DNA from: Candidatus Siliceabacter maunaloa
GTDB lineage: Bacteria; Actinomycetota; Thermoleophilia; Solirubrobacterales; Solirubrobacteraceae
Direction of reading: 5' to 3'
Length of the DNA stretch: 64,000 nt
Assembly (NCBI GenBank): GCA_024330185.1
Contig: JANDLV010000002.1
Coordinates: 1 to 64,000 of the forward strand
The number at the start of each line of letters is the position of its first letter. The first letter of the stretch is position 1. Made by a program: the position numbers and the translations under genes. Below the pieces are notes generated by a model. The model was not told where the DNA came from. It made no database searches and was given only the letters and a program-made list of their open reading frames with translations. Of this stretch, positions 49,344 through 60,388 are shown piece by piece.

Positions 49344-49628
49344 CTATCGCTCGACCGCGAGCCGCTCGTCTGCATCGACCCAGTCCAGCTCGTTCCCACA
49401 GCCCGTGCAGAGCGCGTCGTGGAGCATCACCACGCGCCCGCAGCGCGGGCACTGGCGCCGCGGCTCGTCGCTGTCGAACCGGTAGACCACGGCGGCGAGC
49501 AGGCCGAAGACCGGGATCACCCCCGCGATCAGGAACCACAGCCAGAACGACGAGCCCTTGAGCTTGCCCACGACGCCGCCCGAGAGCCCGAAGAACAGGG
49601 CGATGACTAGGTAGGCGCCGCCGGCCAT
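49344..49628 (-). CDS. small membrane protein with a zinc ribbon
   Basis: 94 residues: two membrane helices (LVIALFFGLSGGVVG and FWLWFLIAGVIPVFGLLAAVV) and then a cytoplasmic zinc ribbon with CPRCG and CTGCG cysteine pairs. A family of unknown function. The gene lies 73 bases upstream of ilvB in the same direction, so it may share a transcript. Confidence 0.7.
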   Translation of the reverse strand: MAGGAYLVIALFFGLSGGVVGKLKGSSFWLWFLIAGVIPVFGLLAAVVYRFDSDEPRRQCPRCGRVVMLHDALCTGCGNELDWVDADERLAVER

Positions 49629-49694
49629 GGCACCGCCGAGGCTAGCGGTGTCGGCCGGTGGTGCCGACGCGCTGTTAGACGGCGCGCGGAGCGC

Positions 49695-50390
49695 TCAGCG
49701 GCGCGCGAGGCGCCCCGCGTGGTCGAGCGCGGGGCGGGCCCGGGGGTCCAGACGGCGGCGCACGCGCCAGCGAGCGCCGGCGAACGCGCGGTTGGCCACG
49801 GTGGCAAAGCCCTGCTCGTCCAGGCGCAGGGCCAGCAGTAGGTGGGCGATGCGGTCGCCGGCCGGGAGGTCGGGGTCATCGACGCGCACGCACCAGCAGT
49901 GCACCCGCCGGCCCCCCGGTCGCAAGAGCAGCGCGCCGGCCTGGCCTACCAGCCATACCCCCAGGCGACCCTCCTCCACCACGAGGCCGGTCCTGGCGTG
50001 GAGGTCGCGCGCCTCATGGCTCACGAGGTCGCCTAGGAGGCCGAGGGCGACCCGCTCGGACCCGGGCTGGGGCGGCCCCTGCGCGCGCCGTCGCGGCGGG
50101 CGCGCCACGTTGGCCCCCCGCTGCGCGTAGAGCTCGGGGATGATCCAGGCGTGGGCCAGGGCGACGAGCGAGACCGGCAGGGCGAGCGGCTCGAAGGCGA
50201 CCAGGACGACCGCCACGACGAGGAAGGGGACGACGTGGGCGACCATGGTCAGGCCCCACAGCCACTCCGCCTGGCGCAGTTCGCCCTCGTCCACGCGCCG
50301 CCGCCAGGCGACGGCGTCGGCCTCGGGGAGGAACTGGTCCGGCGCGACCTGGGTCGGCGCCGCGGCCACGACACGACTTGGGGGACCCAC
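49695..50390 (-). CDS. membrane-associated protein of unknown function
   Basis: 231 residues. Two close hydrophobic helices (about 48-85, LTMVAHVVPFLVVAVVLVAF and LALPVSLVALAHAWIIPELY) separate an N-terminal 45 residues from a basic C-terminal domain of about 140 residues containing RVALGLLGDLVSHEARDLHA and GRRVHCWCVRVDDPDLPAGDRIAHL. I do not recognise the family. The TTG/GTG choice for the start is uncertain. Confidence 0.6.
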   Translation of the reverse strand: MGPPSRVVAAAPTQVAPDQFLPEADAVAWRRRVDEGELRQAEWLWGLTMVAHVVPFLVVAVVLVAFEPLALPVSLVALAHAWIIPELYAQRGANVARPPRRRAQGPPQPGSERVALGLLGDLVSHEARDLHARTGLVVEEGRLGVWLVGQAGALLLRPGGRRVHCWCVRVDDPDLPAGDRIAHLLLALRLDEQGFATVANRAFAGARWRVRRRLDPRARPALDHAGRLARR

Positions 50391-50447
50391 CTCAGGCGGC
50401 CCTTACGGCCTTCGCCACGAGGCGATCGACGGCCGCCTTCGGCACCC

Positions 50448-50672
50448 CTACCCGCCGGAGATGGGCAGGCGCAGGATGACCGTGGGCGCGTCGATCGGAA
50501 GCTCACGCACCTGCTCGGCGTGCCCGGGCCCCGTGGACACCATGGCCAGGTAGCCGCGGTCGAGCTCGCGGCGGAAGGCCTCGACGGCGGCCTCGACGGC
50601 CTGGGGATCGTCGGCCGTCCACTCGGCGACGGTGGAGTGACCGGTGTGGTCCATGCGGATGAGTCGCGACAT
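50448..50672 (-). CDS. small conserved-looking protein, unknown function
   Basis: 74 residues, MSRLIRMDHTGHSTVAEWTA, with DDPQAVEAAVEAFRRELDRG. Start ATG 50672 chosen because GGGAGG lies seven bases before it; a longer frame starts at 50726. The shape resembles small proteins predicted as DUF-type regulators whose second strand begins HSTVAEW. No function can be assigned. Confidence 0.6.
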   Translation of the reverse strand: MSRLIRMDHTGHSTVAEWTADDPQAVEAAVEAFRRELDRGYLAMVSTGPGHAEQVRELPIDAPTVILRLPISGG

Positions 50673-50765
50673 GCTGGCCTCCCGTGGCGGGGCGAAGGGA
50701 ACCCGGTCGATGGTACTCCGCCGCACGCCCCGTGACGACGGACGAGCGCCTGGGCGCCATCGAAA

Positions 50766-51686
50766 TCAGCGGTTCACCGCCGTGACCAGTGCCACCCCAC
50801 GATCCCCGCGGGGAGCCTCCAGCGATCCCGCCATCCACGTCAGCCGGTCCAGACGCCAGGCCGCCGAGCGGTCCACCACCTCCCAGCCCGCCAGGAGCGC
50901 ATCGAGCGACGCCAGGTCATACACCCGCTCGAAGCCCTCGACACCAGCGTCCGCAGCGAAGGGCACCGTCAGCAGGAGCGTCCCGCCGGGCCGCACCAGC
51001 GACCGCAGCGCCACCAGGGCGTCACGATCGTCGCCCGCGCCCGAGCCCGCGTAATGCCCCAGCCCGAAGTGCTCGACCGCGGAGAGCGCCACGGCGCAGT
51101 CCACCCGTTCGTCCAGGCTCAGCGCGCTCAGCGCGCAGGCCGATACGGACAGCCCGGGATGGGCCAGCGGATACCCCCGCGGATCGACCACCCGCACGTC
51201 GTGACCCCGCGAGGCCAGTGCAAGCGCCAACGTGCTCTCGGCCCCGCCGACATCGAGCACGCTGGCCCCGGAGGGCACAGCGGCCAGCACGTAGGGCTGC
51301 TCCACGATCCGCTCGTTGACCAGCAGCACCTCGGCCCTCCCGGGCCCCACACGCACCGGCACCGGCTCGTTGAACCACAGTCCCGCCTGGGCGGCCGGAC
51401 CGTCGGGGCCCGCAGCCCAGTTGACCAGCGCGGCCACCGGCTCGTCGAGCGCCTCGAGCGAGCGTGGCAGTGCGCGGCCCGCGGCGTCGTGGGCGCCCAG
51501 TGCGGCGAGCTGGCGGCGCTGGAGCTCCTCCAGCACGTCGAGGCGGTCGTGCACCGCCGGGCGCTCCCCGCGGTGGCCGCCGAGCTGGTCGTCAACGAGG
51601 TCGGCGGTCCAGCGCGCACGCGGGTCGAGCAGCCGGCGAGCCGGCCAGCCCAGCGCGGCGCGCAGCCGGTCGCGCGCGCCGCTCAC
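50766..51686 (-). CDS. SAM-dependent methyltransferase domain protein
   Basis: 306 residues. The N-terminal 120 residues are helical with no known domain; then a class I methyltransferase fold (ASVLDVGGAESTLALALASRGHDVRVVDPRG, DERVDCAVALSAVEHFGLGHY, LRSLVRPGGTLLLTVPF). This resembles O-antigen or glycan-cluster methyltransferases. The gene begins seven bases after the gatB stop, so it is probably in that operon, but no glycan genes are near. Confidence 0.75.
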   Translation of the reverse strand: MSGARDRLRAALGWPARRLLDPRARWTADLVDDQLGGHRGERPAVHDRLDVLEELQRRQLAALGAHDAAGRALPRSLEALDEPVAALVNWAAGPDGPAAQAGLWFNEPVPVRVGPGRAEVLLVNERIVEQPYVLAAVPSGASVLDVGGAESTLALALASRGHDVRVVDPRGYPLAHPGLSVSACALSALSLDERVDCAVALSAVEHFGLGHYAGSGAGDDRDALVALRSLVRPGGTLLLTVPFAADAGVEGFERVYDLASLDALLAGWEVVDRSAAWRLDRLTWMAGSLEAPRGDRGVALVTAVNR

Positions 51687-51693
51687 CCCCGGC

Positions 51694-53114
51694 TCACACC
51701 CCGAGCTTCTCGCGCACCAGCCGCGTGACCTCGCCGCCGTCGGCGCGGCCCTTGGTCTCGCGCATCACGTAGCCGAGGATCGCGCCCATCGGCTTCTCGT
51801 TGCCGCCCTGGATCTTCGCGGCGGCGTCGGCGTTGGCGGCCAGCGCCGCATCGATCACGCCGCTGAGCTCGTCCTCGCCTCCGATCGCGCCCAGGCCCTG
51901 GGCCTCCACGATGGCGCGAGGCTCGCCGCCGTCGGCCACCAGGCAGTCGAGGGCCTGCCGCGCGCCGCCCTGGTTGACCTCCTTGCGCTCCACCATGCCG
52001 ACCAGGGCCGCCAGCGCGACCGGCTCGACGCGCGAGTCGCCCGGGTCCGAGTCGCCGATCCGCGCCACCAGCTCGCCGGTGACCCAATGGGCCAGCGGCT
52101 GTGCAGGCACGTCGCCGTCGCTGCCCAACGCCGCCTCGAAGAAGTCCCCCAGCTCCGCGCGGAAGGCGAGCTGCTTCGCGGACGCCTCGCTCAGTCCGTG
52201 CTCGCGCTCCAGCCGCGCGGCGCGGTCGGCGGGCAGCTCGGGCATGGCGCCGCGCGCCTCGTCGAGCATCGCCTGCTCGATGCGCACCGGCACAAGGTCG
52301 GGCTCGGGGAAGTAGCGGTAGTCGTGGGCCTCCTCCTTGGAGCGCATCGAGGTGATGCGCTCGCTGCGGGGGTCGTAGTGCAGCGTCTCCTGCACGACCT
52401 CCCCCCCGCTCTCCAGCAGCTCGATCTGGCGCGCGACCTCGGCGCGGATCCCGCGCTCGAGGAAGCGGAAGGAGTTCATGTTCTTCAGCTCGGTCTTGGT
52501 CCCCAGCTCGGTGGTGCCCTCCGGACGCACGGAGATGTTGGCGTCGCAGCGCAGCGAGCCCTCCTCCATGTTCACGTCGCTGACGCCGAGCTGTCGCAGG
52601 GTGGTGCGCAGCAGGGTCAGCCACTCGCGCGCCTGCTCGCCCGAGCGCAGGTCGGGCTCGGTGACGATCTCGGCCAGCGGTGTGCCGCCGCGGTTGAAGT
52701 CCACCACCGACGAGCTCGAGCTGTGGATCCGTCCGCTGGCGCCGACGTGCACGAGCTTGGCCGCGTCCTCCTCCAGGTGCACGCGGTGGATGCGCACGTC
52801 GCCCAGCCGCCCGCCCAGGCACAGGGGCTCGTCGTACTGGCTGATCTGGTAGCCCTTGGGCAGGTCAGGATAGAAGTAGTTCTTGCGGTGGAAGACCGAG
52901 CGGGGCGCGAGCTCGCTGCCCATCGCCATCCCTGTCATGAGCCCGAAGTGGATCGCCCTGGCGTTGACCACCGGCAGCGCGCCGGGCAGGCCCAGACAGA
53001 CCGGACAGGTGCGCGTGTTGGGCGGCTCGCCGAAGGTCAGCTCGCAGCCGCAGAACATCTTGGTCCGCGTGCCGAGCTGCACGTGGATCTCCAGGCCGAT
53101 GACGGGCTCGTACT

Positions 53115-53118
<4 letters not shown>
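51694..53118 (-). CDS. gatB: Asp-tRNA(Asn)/Glu-tRNA(Gln) amidotransferase subunit B
   Basis: 474 residues. GLEIHVQLGTRTKMFCGC and the zinc-site CPVCLGLPGALPVVN at the N-terminus, FHRKNYFYPDLPKGYQISQYD, and the C-terminal YqeY-like tail domain (about 330-474) that recognises the tRNA D-loop. It phosphorylates the misacylated tRNA and receives ammonia from GatA. The ATG overlaps the gatA stop (ATGA). Confidence 0.96.
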
Positions 53119-54593
<1,475 letters not shown>

Positions 54594-54630
54594 GGGCGGG
54601 CTCCTCCCGCGGTGAGCGCGAGGTCGGTGC

Positions 54631-54915
54631 TCACGCCTGCGGGCTGGGGACGGAGAAGCCGTCGGCCTCGACCGCGGGCGCGCGTTCCAACACCACCTCG
54701 CGGGGCAGCGAGGGCGCCGGCTCGTCGGCGCGCAGGGCGTTGGGCACGTCGACCACGTGCGTGGTGGGCGCGACACCCTCGAGGTCGAGCTGGTCGATGC
54801 GCTCGATGTGGCCCAGCACGTCGGAGAGCTCGCCGGCCATCCGGGCGACCTCCTCGTCGGTCAGCTCCAGACGCGCGAGGCGCGCCACGTGCAGCACCTG
54901 CTCACGGTCGATCAT
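54631..54915 (-). CDS. gatC: Asp-tRNA(Asn)/Glu-tRNA(Gln) amidotransferase subunit C
   Basis: 94 residues, MIDREQVLHVARLARLELTD...MAGELSDVLGHIERIDQLD, with the conserved proline-rich segment after. Stabilises GatAB. The order gatC-gatA-gatB is the common bacterial order. It starts at ATG 54915, 40 bases after the upstream membrane-protein gene. Confidence 0.95.
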   Translation of the reverse strand: MIDREQVLHVARLARLELTDEEVARMAGELSDVLGHIERIDQLDLEGVAPTTHVVDVPNALRADEPAPSLPREVVLERAPAVEADGFSVPSPQA

Positions 54916-54954
54916 GTGCGTCGGATGGTAGGCGGCGCGGGGTGGCCGCGGCGG

Positions 54955-55494
54955 TCACGTCGCCGCGGAGGCGGGCCCCGGGTCGTCCCGTGGCGCAGCA
55001 GGGTCGGCGCTGGGGTCGGTTGGGCCGGACGTGACGGGTGCCTGCGCCGGGGGCGCGGGCCGGGGCGCTCCGCGGACGGCCAGCACCCGTTCGGCCTGCG
55101 CCTTGGCGTGCGGGGTATGCGTGCCCTCGTCCTTCATCGAGCGGAAGGCCCCGAGGGAGATCGCGAGGACGCAAAGCAGGCCCAGCCAGCCGCCGGCCCC
55201 GATGCCGCCGCCCAGCTCGAAGAGCGTGCGGACGAGCAGGGTCAGGGTGGCGAGCAGCCCCAGCGGCAGGGCAACGACGGAGGCGGCAACGGGCAGCGCG
55301 ACGGTGCGCTCCAGCGCCCCTGGGATGCCCAGCGCGATGCCCGACAGCGCCACGAGGGCGAGCAGGAAGCGCAGGACGGGCAGGCCCTCCCAGCCGCTGT
55401 CGCCGCCGTACCACTCCAGACCCAGCACGAAGAGCAGCCCGACGCCCGCCGCGAAGGCCAGCACGTCGCCCCAGCGCAGCAGGCGCAGGTTCAC
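54955..55494 (-). CDS. membrane protein of unknown function
   Basis: 179 residues with four membrane helices (LAFAAGVGLLFVLGLEWYGG, FLLALVALSGIALGI, VAASVVALPLGLLATLTLLV, GWLGLLCVLAISLGAF) and a cytoplasmic tail rich in Pro and Ala. GTG 55494 overlaps the folD stop (GTGA). No family recognised. Confidence 0.7.
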   Translation of the reverse strand: MNLRLLRWGDVLAFAAGVGLLFVLGLEWYGGDSGWEGLPVLRFLLALVALSGIALGIPGALERTVALPVAASVVALPLGLLATLTLLVRTLFELGGGIGAGGWLGLLCVLAISLGAFRSMKDEGTHTPHAKAQAERVLAVRGAPRPAPPAQAPVTSGPTDPSADPAAPRDDPGPASAAT

Positions 55495-56384
55495 GCGATC
55501 TCCCCGCGCAGCGCGGGCGCGGCCTCGGCACGCTGCAGGCGCGCGGCGCGCACGGTGTTGCGCAGCAGGCAGGCGATGGTCATCGGCCCCACGCCGCCGG
55601 GGACGGGCGTGATGGCCGCCGCGACCTCGCTCACCGCGTCGAAGTCCACGTCGCCCGCCAGGGTGGGTGGGTCCGTATCCAGGCGGTTCACGCCGACGTC
55701 GATGACCGTCGCGCCCGGCTTGACCCAGTCGGCGGTGACCATGCGTGCGCGGCCCACCGCAGCGATGATCACGTCGGCGCGCCGACATACATGCGCGAGG
55801 TGGCGCGTGCGTGAGTGACAGATGGTCACCGTGGCGTTGGCGGCCAGCAGGAGCTGGGCCATCGGCTTGCCGAAGAGGTTGGAGCGCCCGATGACCACAG
55901 CGTCGGCGCCCTCCAGCTCGGTACCCGCCTCGGCCAGCAGGCGCATGACGCCGGCGGGGGTGCAGGGGCGCAGCCCCTCGTGCCCCAGGGCCAGCGCACC
56001 GGCCGACACCGCGGTGAGGCCGTCGACGTCCTTGCGCGCGTGGATGCGGCCGGTCAGCGCGGTGCCGTCCAGCGGCGGCGGGACGGGGAGCTGGAGCAGG
56101 ATGCCGCTGACCCGCGGATCGCCGTTGAGGCGATCCAGCAGTGCGGCCAGCTCGGGCTCGGGCACGTCGGCGGGCAGACGGTGGTCGTAGGGCCGGATGC
56201 CGACCTCCTCGCACGCGCGCTGCTTGCCGGCGACGTACACGGCGGAGGCCTCGTCGTCGCCGACCAGGACCGTGGCCAGGCCGGGCGGCTCGGCGTGCTG
56301 AGCGGTGTAGGCGCGCACCTCCTCGGCCACCTCTTCCCGCATCCGCGCGGCGACAGCCCGACCGTCGATGACCTGGGCCTTCAT
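55491..56384 (-). CDS. folD: methylenetetrahydrofolate dehydrogenase/cyclohydrolase
   Basis: 297 residues. LVGDDEASAVYVAGKQRACE with catalytic Lys, QLPVPPPLDG, DVDGLTAVSAGALALG, CTPAGVMRLL, VVIGRSNLFGKPMAQLLLAAN and KPGATVIDVGVNR are all standard FolD. Supplies 10-formyl-THF; fits next to serine-glycine metabolism in general. 13 bases downstream of pcrA. Confidence 0.96.
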   Translation of the reverse strand: MKAQVIDGRAVAARMREEVAEEVRAYTAQHAEPPGLATVLVGDDEASAVYVAGKQRACEEVGIRPYDHRLPADVPEPELAALLDRLNGDPRVSGILLQLPVPPPLDGTALTGRIHARKDVDGLTAVSAGALALGHEGLRPCTPAGVMRLLAEAGTELEGADAVVIGRSNLFGKPMAQLLLAANATVTICHSRTRHLAHVCRRADVIIAAVGRARMVTADWVKPGATVIDVGVNRLDTDPPTLAGDVDFDAVSEVAAAITPVPGGVGPMTIACLLRNTVRAARLQRAEAAPALRGEIA

Positions 56385-56397
56385 GATGCTCCCGAGG

Positions 56398-58644
56398 CTA
56401 CCGCCTGGTCAGCGGAGCGAGGTCGGCCATGAGCTTGCGCTCGGTGCCGTCGGCGGCGAAGCGCACGACGACGACACCGCCCGGCTCGACGCCGGTCACC
56501 ACGCCCTCCCCGAAGGCAGCGTGGACGACGTCGTCGCCCATCCGCAGGTCGAGGGCGGGCGGGCCGCCTCCCCCGTCGGCACTTTCGCCCTCGCTGTCGC
56601 TGGAGGCCCAGCTCATGGCCCGGATGGCCCGCGGCATCCCGCGATCTGAACCCGGCCCACCCGCCCGCAGGATCGGCTCGTCCTCGCGGTCGGACAGGCC
56701 GGCCGGGATCTCGTCCAGGAAGCGGCTGCGCAGCCCGTAGTTCTGGGCGCCGAAGACGGTGCGCCGGCGGGCGTGGGTGAGGTAGAGCGAGCGCATCGCG
56801 CGGGTGATGCCGACATAGGCCAGCCGGCGCTCCTCCTCCAGGCCGCCCTCATCCAGCGCGCGGGAGTGGGGGAACACGCCCTCCTCGCAGCCGAGGATGA
56901 ACACCATCGGGTACTCGAGGCCCTTGGCGTTGTGGAGGGTCATCAGGGTCACCATGCCCTGGTCGTCCCGCCGCGTGTCGGCGTCGGCGACCAGGCTGAT
57001 CTGGGACAGGAAGGCGTCCAGGCCCGCGTCCTCACCGTCGTACGTCGCATCGAACTCCCGCGCGACCTCCACGAGCTCCTCGAGGTTCTCGATGCGCCCA
57101 CGGGCCTCGATGGTGCGCTCGGCCTCCAGCGCCTCGAGGTAGCCGGTCTCGCCCAGCACCGCCTCGACCAGCTCGGCCACCGGCCCGCCGGCCTGCGCGC
57201 GCTCGCGCAGTCCGGCCATGGTGTCCATGAACCGCCCGATGGCCCGCACCGCAGCGCTGCCCAGGCCGGGCACCGTCCCGGGCTCGCTCGCCGCGTCCCA
57301 CACGGAGACGTCGGTCGTCTGTGCGTGGGCGAGGACCCGCTGCAGCGAGGTCTGCCCGATGCCCCGCCTGGGTGAGCTGACGATGCGCTGGAAGCAGATC
57401 GCGTCGGCCGGATTGGCCAGCACGGTCACGTAGGCGATCGCGTCCTTGACCTCCGCGCGCTCGTAGAACTTCGTGCCGCCGATGACCTGGTAGGCCAGCT
57501 CCCGGCGCACCAGCGTGTCCTCCAGCACCCGCGACTGCGCGTTGGTGCGGTAAAAGACCGCCACCTCGCAGCGCGCGGCGCCGTCCTCGTCGATCAGGCG
57601 CTCGATCTCGCCGACCACGTAGCGCGCCTCGGCGTGCTCGTCGTCCAGCTCGCGGATCTTCAGCGGCTCGCCCTGCCCCAGGTCCGTCCACAGCGCCTTG
57701 CTCATCCGCCCCCGGTTGTGGGAGATCACGGCGTTGGCGGCGTCCAGGATGGTCTGCGTCGAGCGGTAGTTCTGCTCGAGGCGGACGACGTGGGCATCGG
57801 GGTAGCGATCCTCGAAGTCGAGGATGTTGCGGATGTCGGCCGATCTGAACCCGTAGATCGACTGATCGTCGTCCCCCACCACAGCGAGATTGCGCGGCTC
57901 CTCGGACGTCAGGAGCTCCAGCCAGCGAAACTGCACGGGGTTGGTGTCCTGGTACTCGTCCACGAGGACGTGGCGGAAGGCCGTCGAGTAGCGGTCGCGG
58001 ACCTCCTGGAAGAGCTCGAGGACGTTGACCGCGCGGACGAGGAGGTCGTCGAAGTCCATCGCGTTCATGCGTAGGAGCTCGCGCTCGTAGAGGTCGAAGA
58101 CGTCGCCGACCGTCTGCTCGAAGTAGCCCTCGACCATCCGGCGGTAGGTCTCGGCGTCGCGCAGCTTGTTCTTGGCGTCGGAGATCTGGTGCAGGACGGC
58201 GTTGGGGGTGAAGCGCTTGCTGTCCACCCCCAGCTCGTCGAGGCACTGCTTGACCAGCCGACGCGCATCAGCCTGGTCGTAGATCGTGAACTGGCGCGTG
58301 TAGCCCAGGCGCGGGGCCTCGGCGCGCAGCATGCGGGTGCAGGCCGCGTGGAAGGTCATGAGCCACATGGCGCGGGTGCGCCGGCCGACCAGCCGCTCGA
58401 CGCGCTCGCGCATCTCCTGCGCGGCCTTGTTGGTGAAGGTGATGGCCAGGATCTCGCCCGCAGCGGCGGCGTCGGTGCGCACCAGGTGGGCGATGCGGTG
58501 GGTGAGCACGCGGGTCTTGCCCGAGCCGGCGCCGGCCAGGATCAGGAGGGGCCCCTCGCCGTGCTCGACGGCATCGCGCTGCTCGGGGTTGAGCCCCTCC
58601 AGGAGCACTTCGGCGTCTGGGTGCGTGGCACTGCGCTCGGCCAT
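56398..58644 (-). CDS. pcrA: ATP-dependent DNA helicase PcrA/UvrD
   Basis: 748-residue superfamily 1A helicase for nucleotide-excision and replication repair. Walker A GAGSGKT (38-44), motif Ia/Ib EILAITFTNKAAQEMRER, Walker B VLVDEYQDTNPVQ, motif III VVGDDDQSIYGFRSAD, motif IV NYRSTQTILDAAN, motif V MTLHNAKGLEYPMV and VI GITRAMRSLYLTHARRR. The C-terminal tail has the RNA-polymerase-binding Tudor-like domain (LRMGDDVVHAAFGEGVVTGV). First gene of the pcrA-folD-gat operon. Confidence 0.96.
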   Translation of the reverse strand: MAERSATHPDAEVLLEGLNPEQRDAVEHGEGPLLILAGAGSGKTRVLTHRIAHLVRTDAAAAGEILAITFTNKAAQEMRERVERLVGRRTRAMWLMTFHAACTRMLRAEAPRLGYTRQFTIYDQADARRLVKQCLDELGVDSKRFTPNAVLHQISDAKNKLRDAETYRRMVEGYFEQTVGDVFDLYERELLRMNAMDFDDLLVRAVNVLELFQEVRDRYSTAFRHVLVDEYQDTNPVQFRWLELLTSEEPRNLAVVGDDDQSIYGFRSADIRNILDFEDRYPDAHVVRLEQNYRSTQTILDAANAVISHNRGRMSKALWTDLGQGEPLKIRELDDEHAEARYVVGEIERLIDEDGAARCEVAVFYRTNAQSRVLEDTLVRRELAYQVIGGTKFYERAEVKDAIAYVTVLANPADAICFQRIVSSPRRGIGQTSLQRVLAHAQTTDVSVWDAASEPGTVPGLGSAAVRAIGRFMDTMAGLRERAQAGGPVAELVEAVLGETGYLEALEAERTIEARGRIENLEELVEVAREFDATYDGEDAGLDAFLSQISLVADADTRRDDQGMVTLMTLHNAKGLEYPMVFILGCEEGVFPHSRALDEGGLEEERRLAYVGITRAMRSLYLTHARRRTVFGAQNYGLRSRFLDEIPAGLSDREDEPILRAGGPGSDRGMPRAIRAMSWASSDSEGESADGGGGPPALDLRMGDDVVHAAFGEGVVTGVEPGGVVVVRFAADGTERKLMADLAPLTRR

Positions 58645-58811
58645 CGCGCCCGATCATAGGCTCGACCCCGGCGGCCACGGCGGTCACGACGGCGCTCGGC
58701 CCGTCCTGCTTAGACTGACCGCCCTGTGTTCTGGGTACGTCGGCGGGCGGGTTGCGCCGCGCGGGTCAGCGGCGTTCCCCACTCTTTCTCCGACAACGGG
58801 AGGTCTCCTCC

Positions 58812-59381
58812 ATGCGCCAGCTCGTCCCCTCTGCGCTCGCCGGAACCATCGTCACGCTCATGCTGGTACTGGGCCCGCAGGGCTCGCCCACCGAAGCCTT
58901 GCCCGCCGAGGCCGCGAACTGCTCGTACGCAGACACTCACGCGCGCGGTGACATCAGCCGGCCACGCGCCGACCGAGCGCTGCGCTGCCTGATCAGCAAC
59001 GAGCGCGAGGCACGCGGGCTGAACCGTCTGGACTCCAGCGAGCGCCTGAACGAGGCCGCCCAGCGCCATACCGCCGACATGCACCGCCGGGAGTACTTCT
59101 CCCACATCAGCCCGGGCGGCAGGGACGTCGTCGACCGTGTCCGCGCCTACAGCTCGTACATCGACGGCAGCGATAGCTGGGAGATCGGGGAGACCCTCGC
59201 GACCCGTGTCGGCAAGAACGCCACCCCGGAGCAGATCCTCTCCATACTCATGAACAGCTCCTCCCACCGCGAGACGCTGTTCACGTCGCGCTTCCGTCAC
59301 ATCGGCGTCGGCTGGACGCTGGGCGACCCGTCAGGCGACGACGACGGTGCGACGGTGGCCGTCGTGGTCGGCGACCGCTAG
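58812..59381 (+). CDS. secreted CAP/SCP-domain protein (YkwD-like)
   Basis: 189 residues: a signal peptide (MRQLVPSALAGTIVTLMLVLG) and a CAP domain with the cleft signatures RALRCLISNEREARGLNRLD, NEAAQRHTADMHRREYFSHISP, and SSSHRETLFTSRFRHIGVG. The conserved His residues (RHTAD; SHI; SSHRE) are present. ATG 58812 has GGGAGG upstream (about 58799-58804). CAP proteins of bacteria are secreted and of mostly unknown action. Divergent from pcrA. Confidence 0.85.
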   Translation: MRQLVPSALAGTIVTLMLVLGPQGSPTEALPAEAANCSYADTHARGDISRPRADRALRCLISNEREARGLNRLDSSERLNEAAQRHTADMHRREYFSHISPGGRDVVDRVRAYSSYIDGSDSWEIGETLATRVGKNATPEQILSILMNSSSHRETLFTSRFRHIGVGWTLGDPSGDDDGATVAVVVGDR

Positions 59382-59393
59382 CGACGGACGGGT

Positions 59394-60314
59394 GTGGGCC
59401 CATGCGAGGAGGTCCGCGAGCACTGCGCCCGGGTGGCGGCCGGGGCGCAGTCGGTGCGCATCGACCTCGACGCGCTCGGCGGGCTCGAGCCCCCGATGGC
59501 GCCCGAGCCGTCACGTGGCTGCTCGGGCGGGTCCCTCGCGATCTCTCCTCCCGCGCTGGACCCCCAGCGCCACTACCTGGAGGGGACACCGGCCGACGTC
59601 GCGACCTACCTGCTCACGCTCGACGCGATCAACTTCGGCTCGGGCTGGTTCCCCACGCTGCGCAAGCGCCGTGGCTGCTCGGGCTACTTCACCATCGCCT
59701 GGGCCCTGGCCGACCGCTTCCGGGCAGAGGGGCCGTGGACCAACGTGCAGCTTCGGGCCATGCACGCCGACGAGCTGGCCGACGTGCTCGGCCAGGCCCG
59801 CGACCAAGAGCTGATAGCCCTCTACGCGCAGGCGCTGCGCACATTGGGCGCGTTCCTGGGCGAGCGCAGCGCGCTGGACCTGGTACACCAGGCCGGCGGG
59901 TCGGCGCAGCGACTGGCCGAGGAGCTGGCCGGTGGCATGGCCATGTTCGCCGACCGGGGCTTCTACAAGCGCGCCCAGATCGTCCCCGCGGACCTCGCGC
60001 TGGCCGGCGTGGCGACGTTCGCCGACCTCGACGACCTGACGATCTTCGCCGACAACCTCGTTCCCCACGTGCTGCGCGGCGATGGCGTGCTGGTCTACGA
60101 GGACCGTCTGGCCGCGCACGTCGACGCGCGGCGGCCGCTACGCCCGGGAGCACAGGAGCAGGAGATCCGCGCGTGCGCCGTGCACGCCTGCGAGCTGCTG
60201 GCGCAGCGGGTCGGCGTGGCGCCGCGGACCCTCGACCACTGGCTGTGGAACCGCGGGCAGGCGCCGGAGATCAAGGCGCGGCCCCGCCACCGCTGCCGGT
60301 GCGTGTACTACTGA
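59394..60314 (+). CDS. queuosine salvage protein-like (QNG1/DUF2419 family)
   Basis: 306 residues. The family pattern runs TYLLTLDAINFGSGWFPTLRKRRGCSGYFTIAWAL, then NVQLRAMHADELADVLGQ, LTIFADNLVPHVLRGDGVLVY and the C-terminal LDHWLWNRGQAPEIKARPRHR. Members release queuine by cleaving queuosine 5'-phosphate. This would let the organism salvage queuine, but no tgt or transporter is in view. GTG 59394 gives the full family length. It starts 12 bases after the CAP gene stop. Confidence 0.85.
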   Translation: MGPCEEVREHCARVAAGAQSVRIDLDALGGLEPPMAPEPSRGCSGGSLAISPPALDPQRHYLEGTPADVATYLLTLDAINFGSGWFPTLRKRRGCSGYFTIAWALADRFRAEGPWTNVQLRAMHADELADVLGQARDQELIALYAQALRTLGAFLGERSALDLVHQAGGSAQRLAEELAGGMAMFADRGFYKRAQIVPADLALAGVATFADLDDLTIFADNLVPHVLRGDGVLVYEDRLAAHVDARRPLRPGAQEQEIRACAVHACELLAQRVGVAPRTLDHWLWNRGQAPEIKARPRHRCRCVYY

Positions 60315-60324
60315 GGCGAGACCA

Positions 60325-60376
60325 CCTCGGGGCCTGCCTCGGGCAGCCATGTGACGGCCCTCGACCATCCCCGAGG
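60325..60376. terminator. structured convergent terminator region
   Basis: CCTCGGGG (60325-60332) and CCCCGAGG (60369-60376) are perfect 8-bp inverted repeats enclosing a smaller CTGCC-TCG-GGCAG hairpin. They lie between the convergent queuosine-like gene and cysE. There is no U-run. Confidence 0.45.
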
Positions 60377-60388
60377 AGGCCCGCCGGC

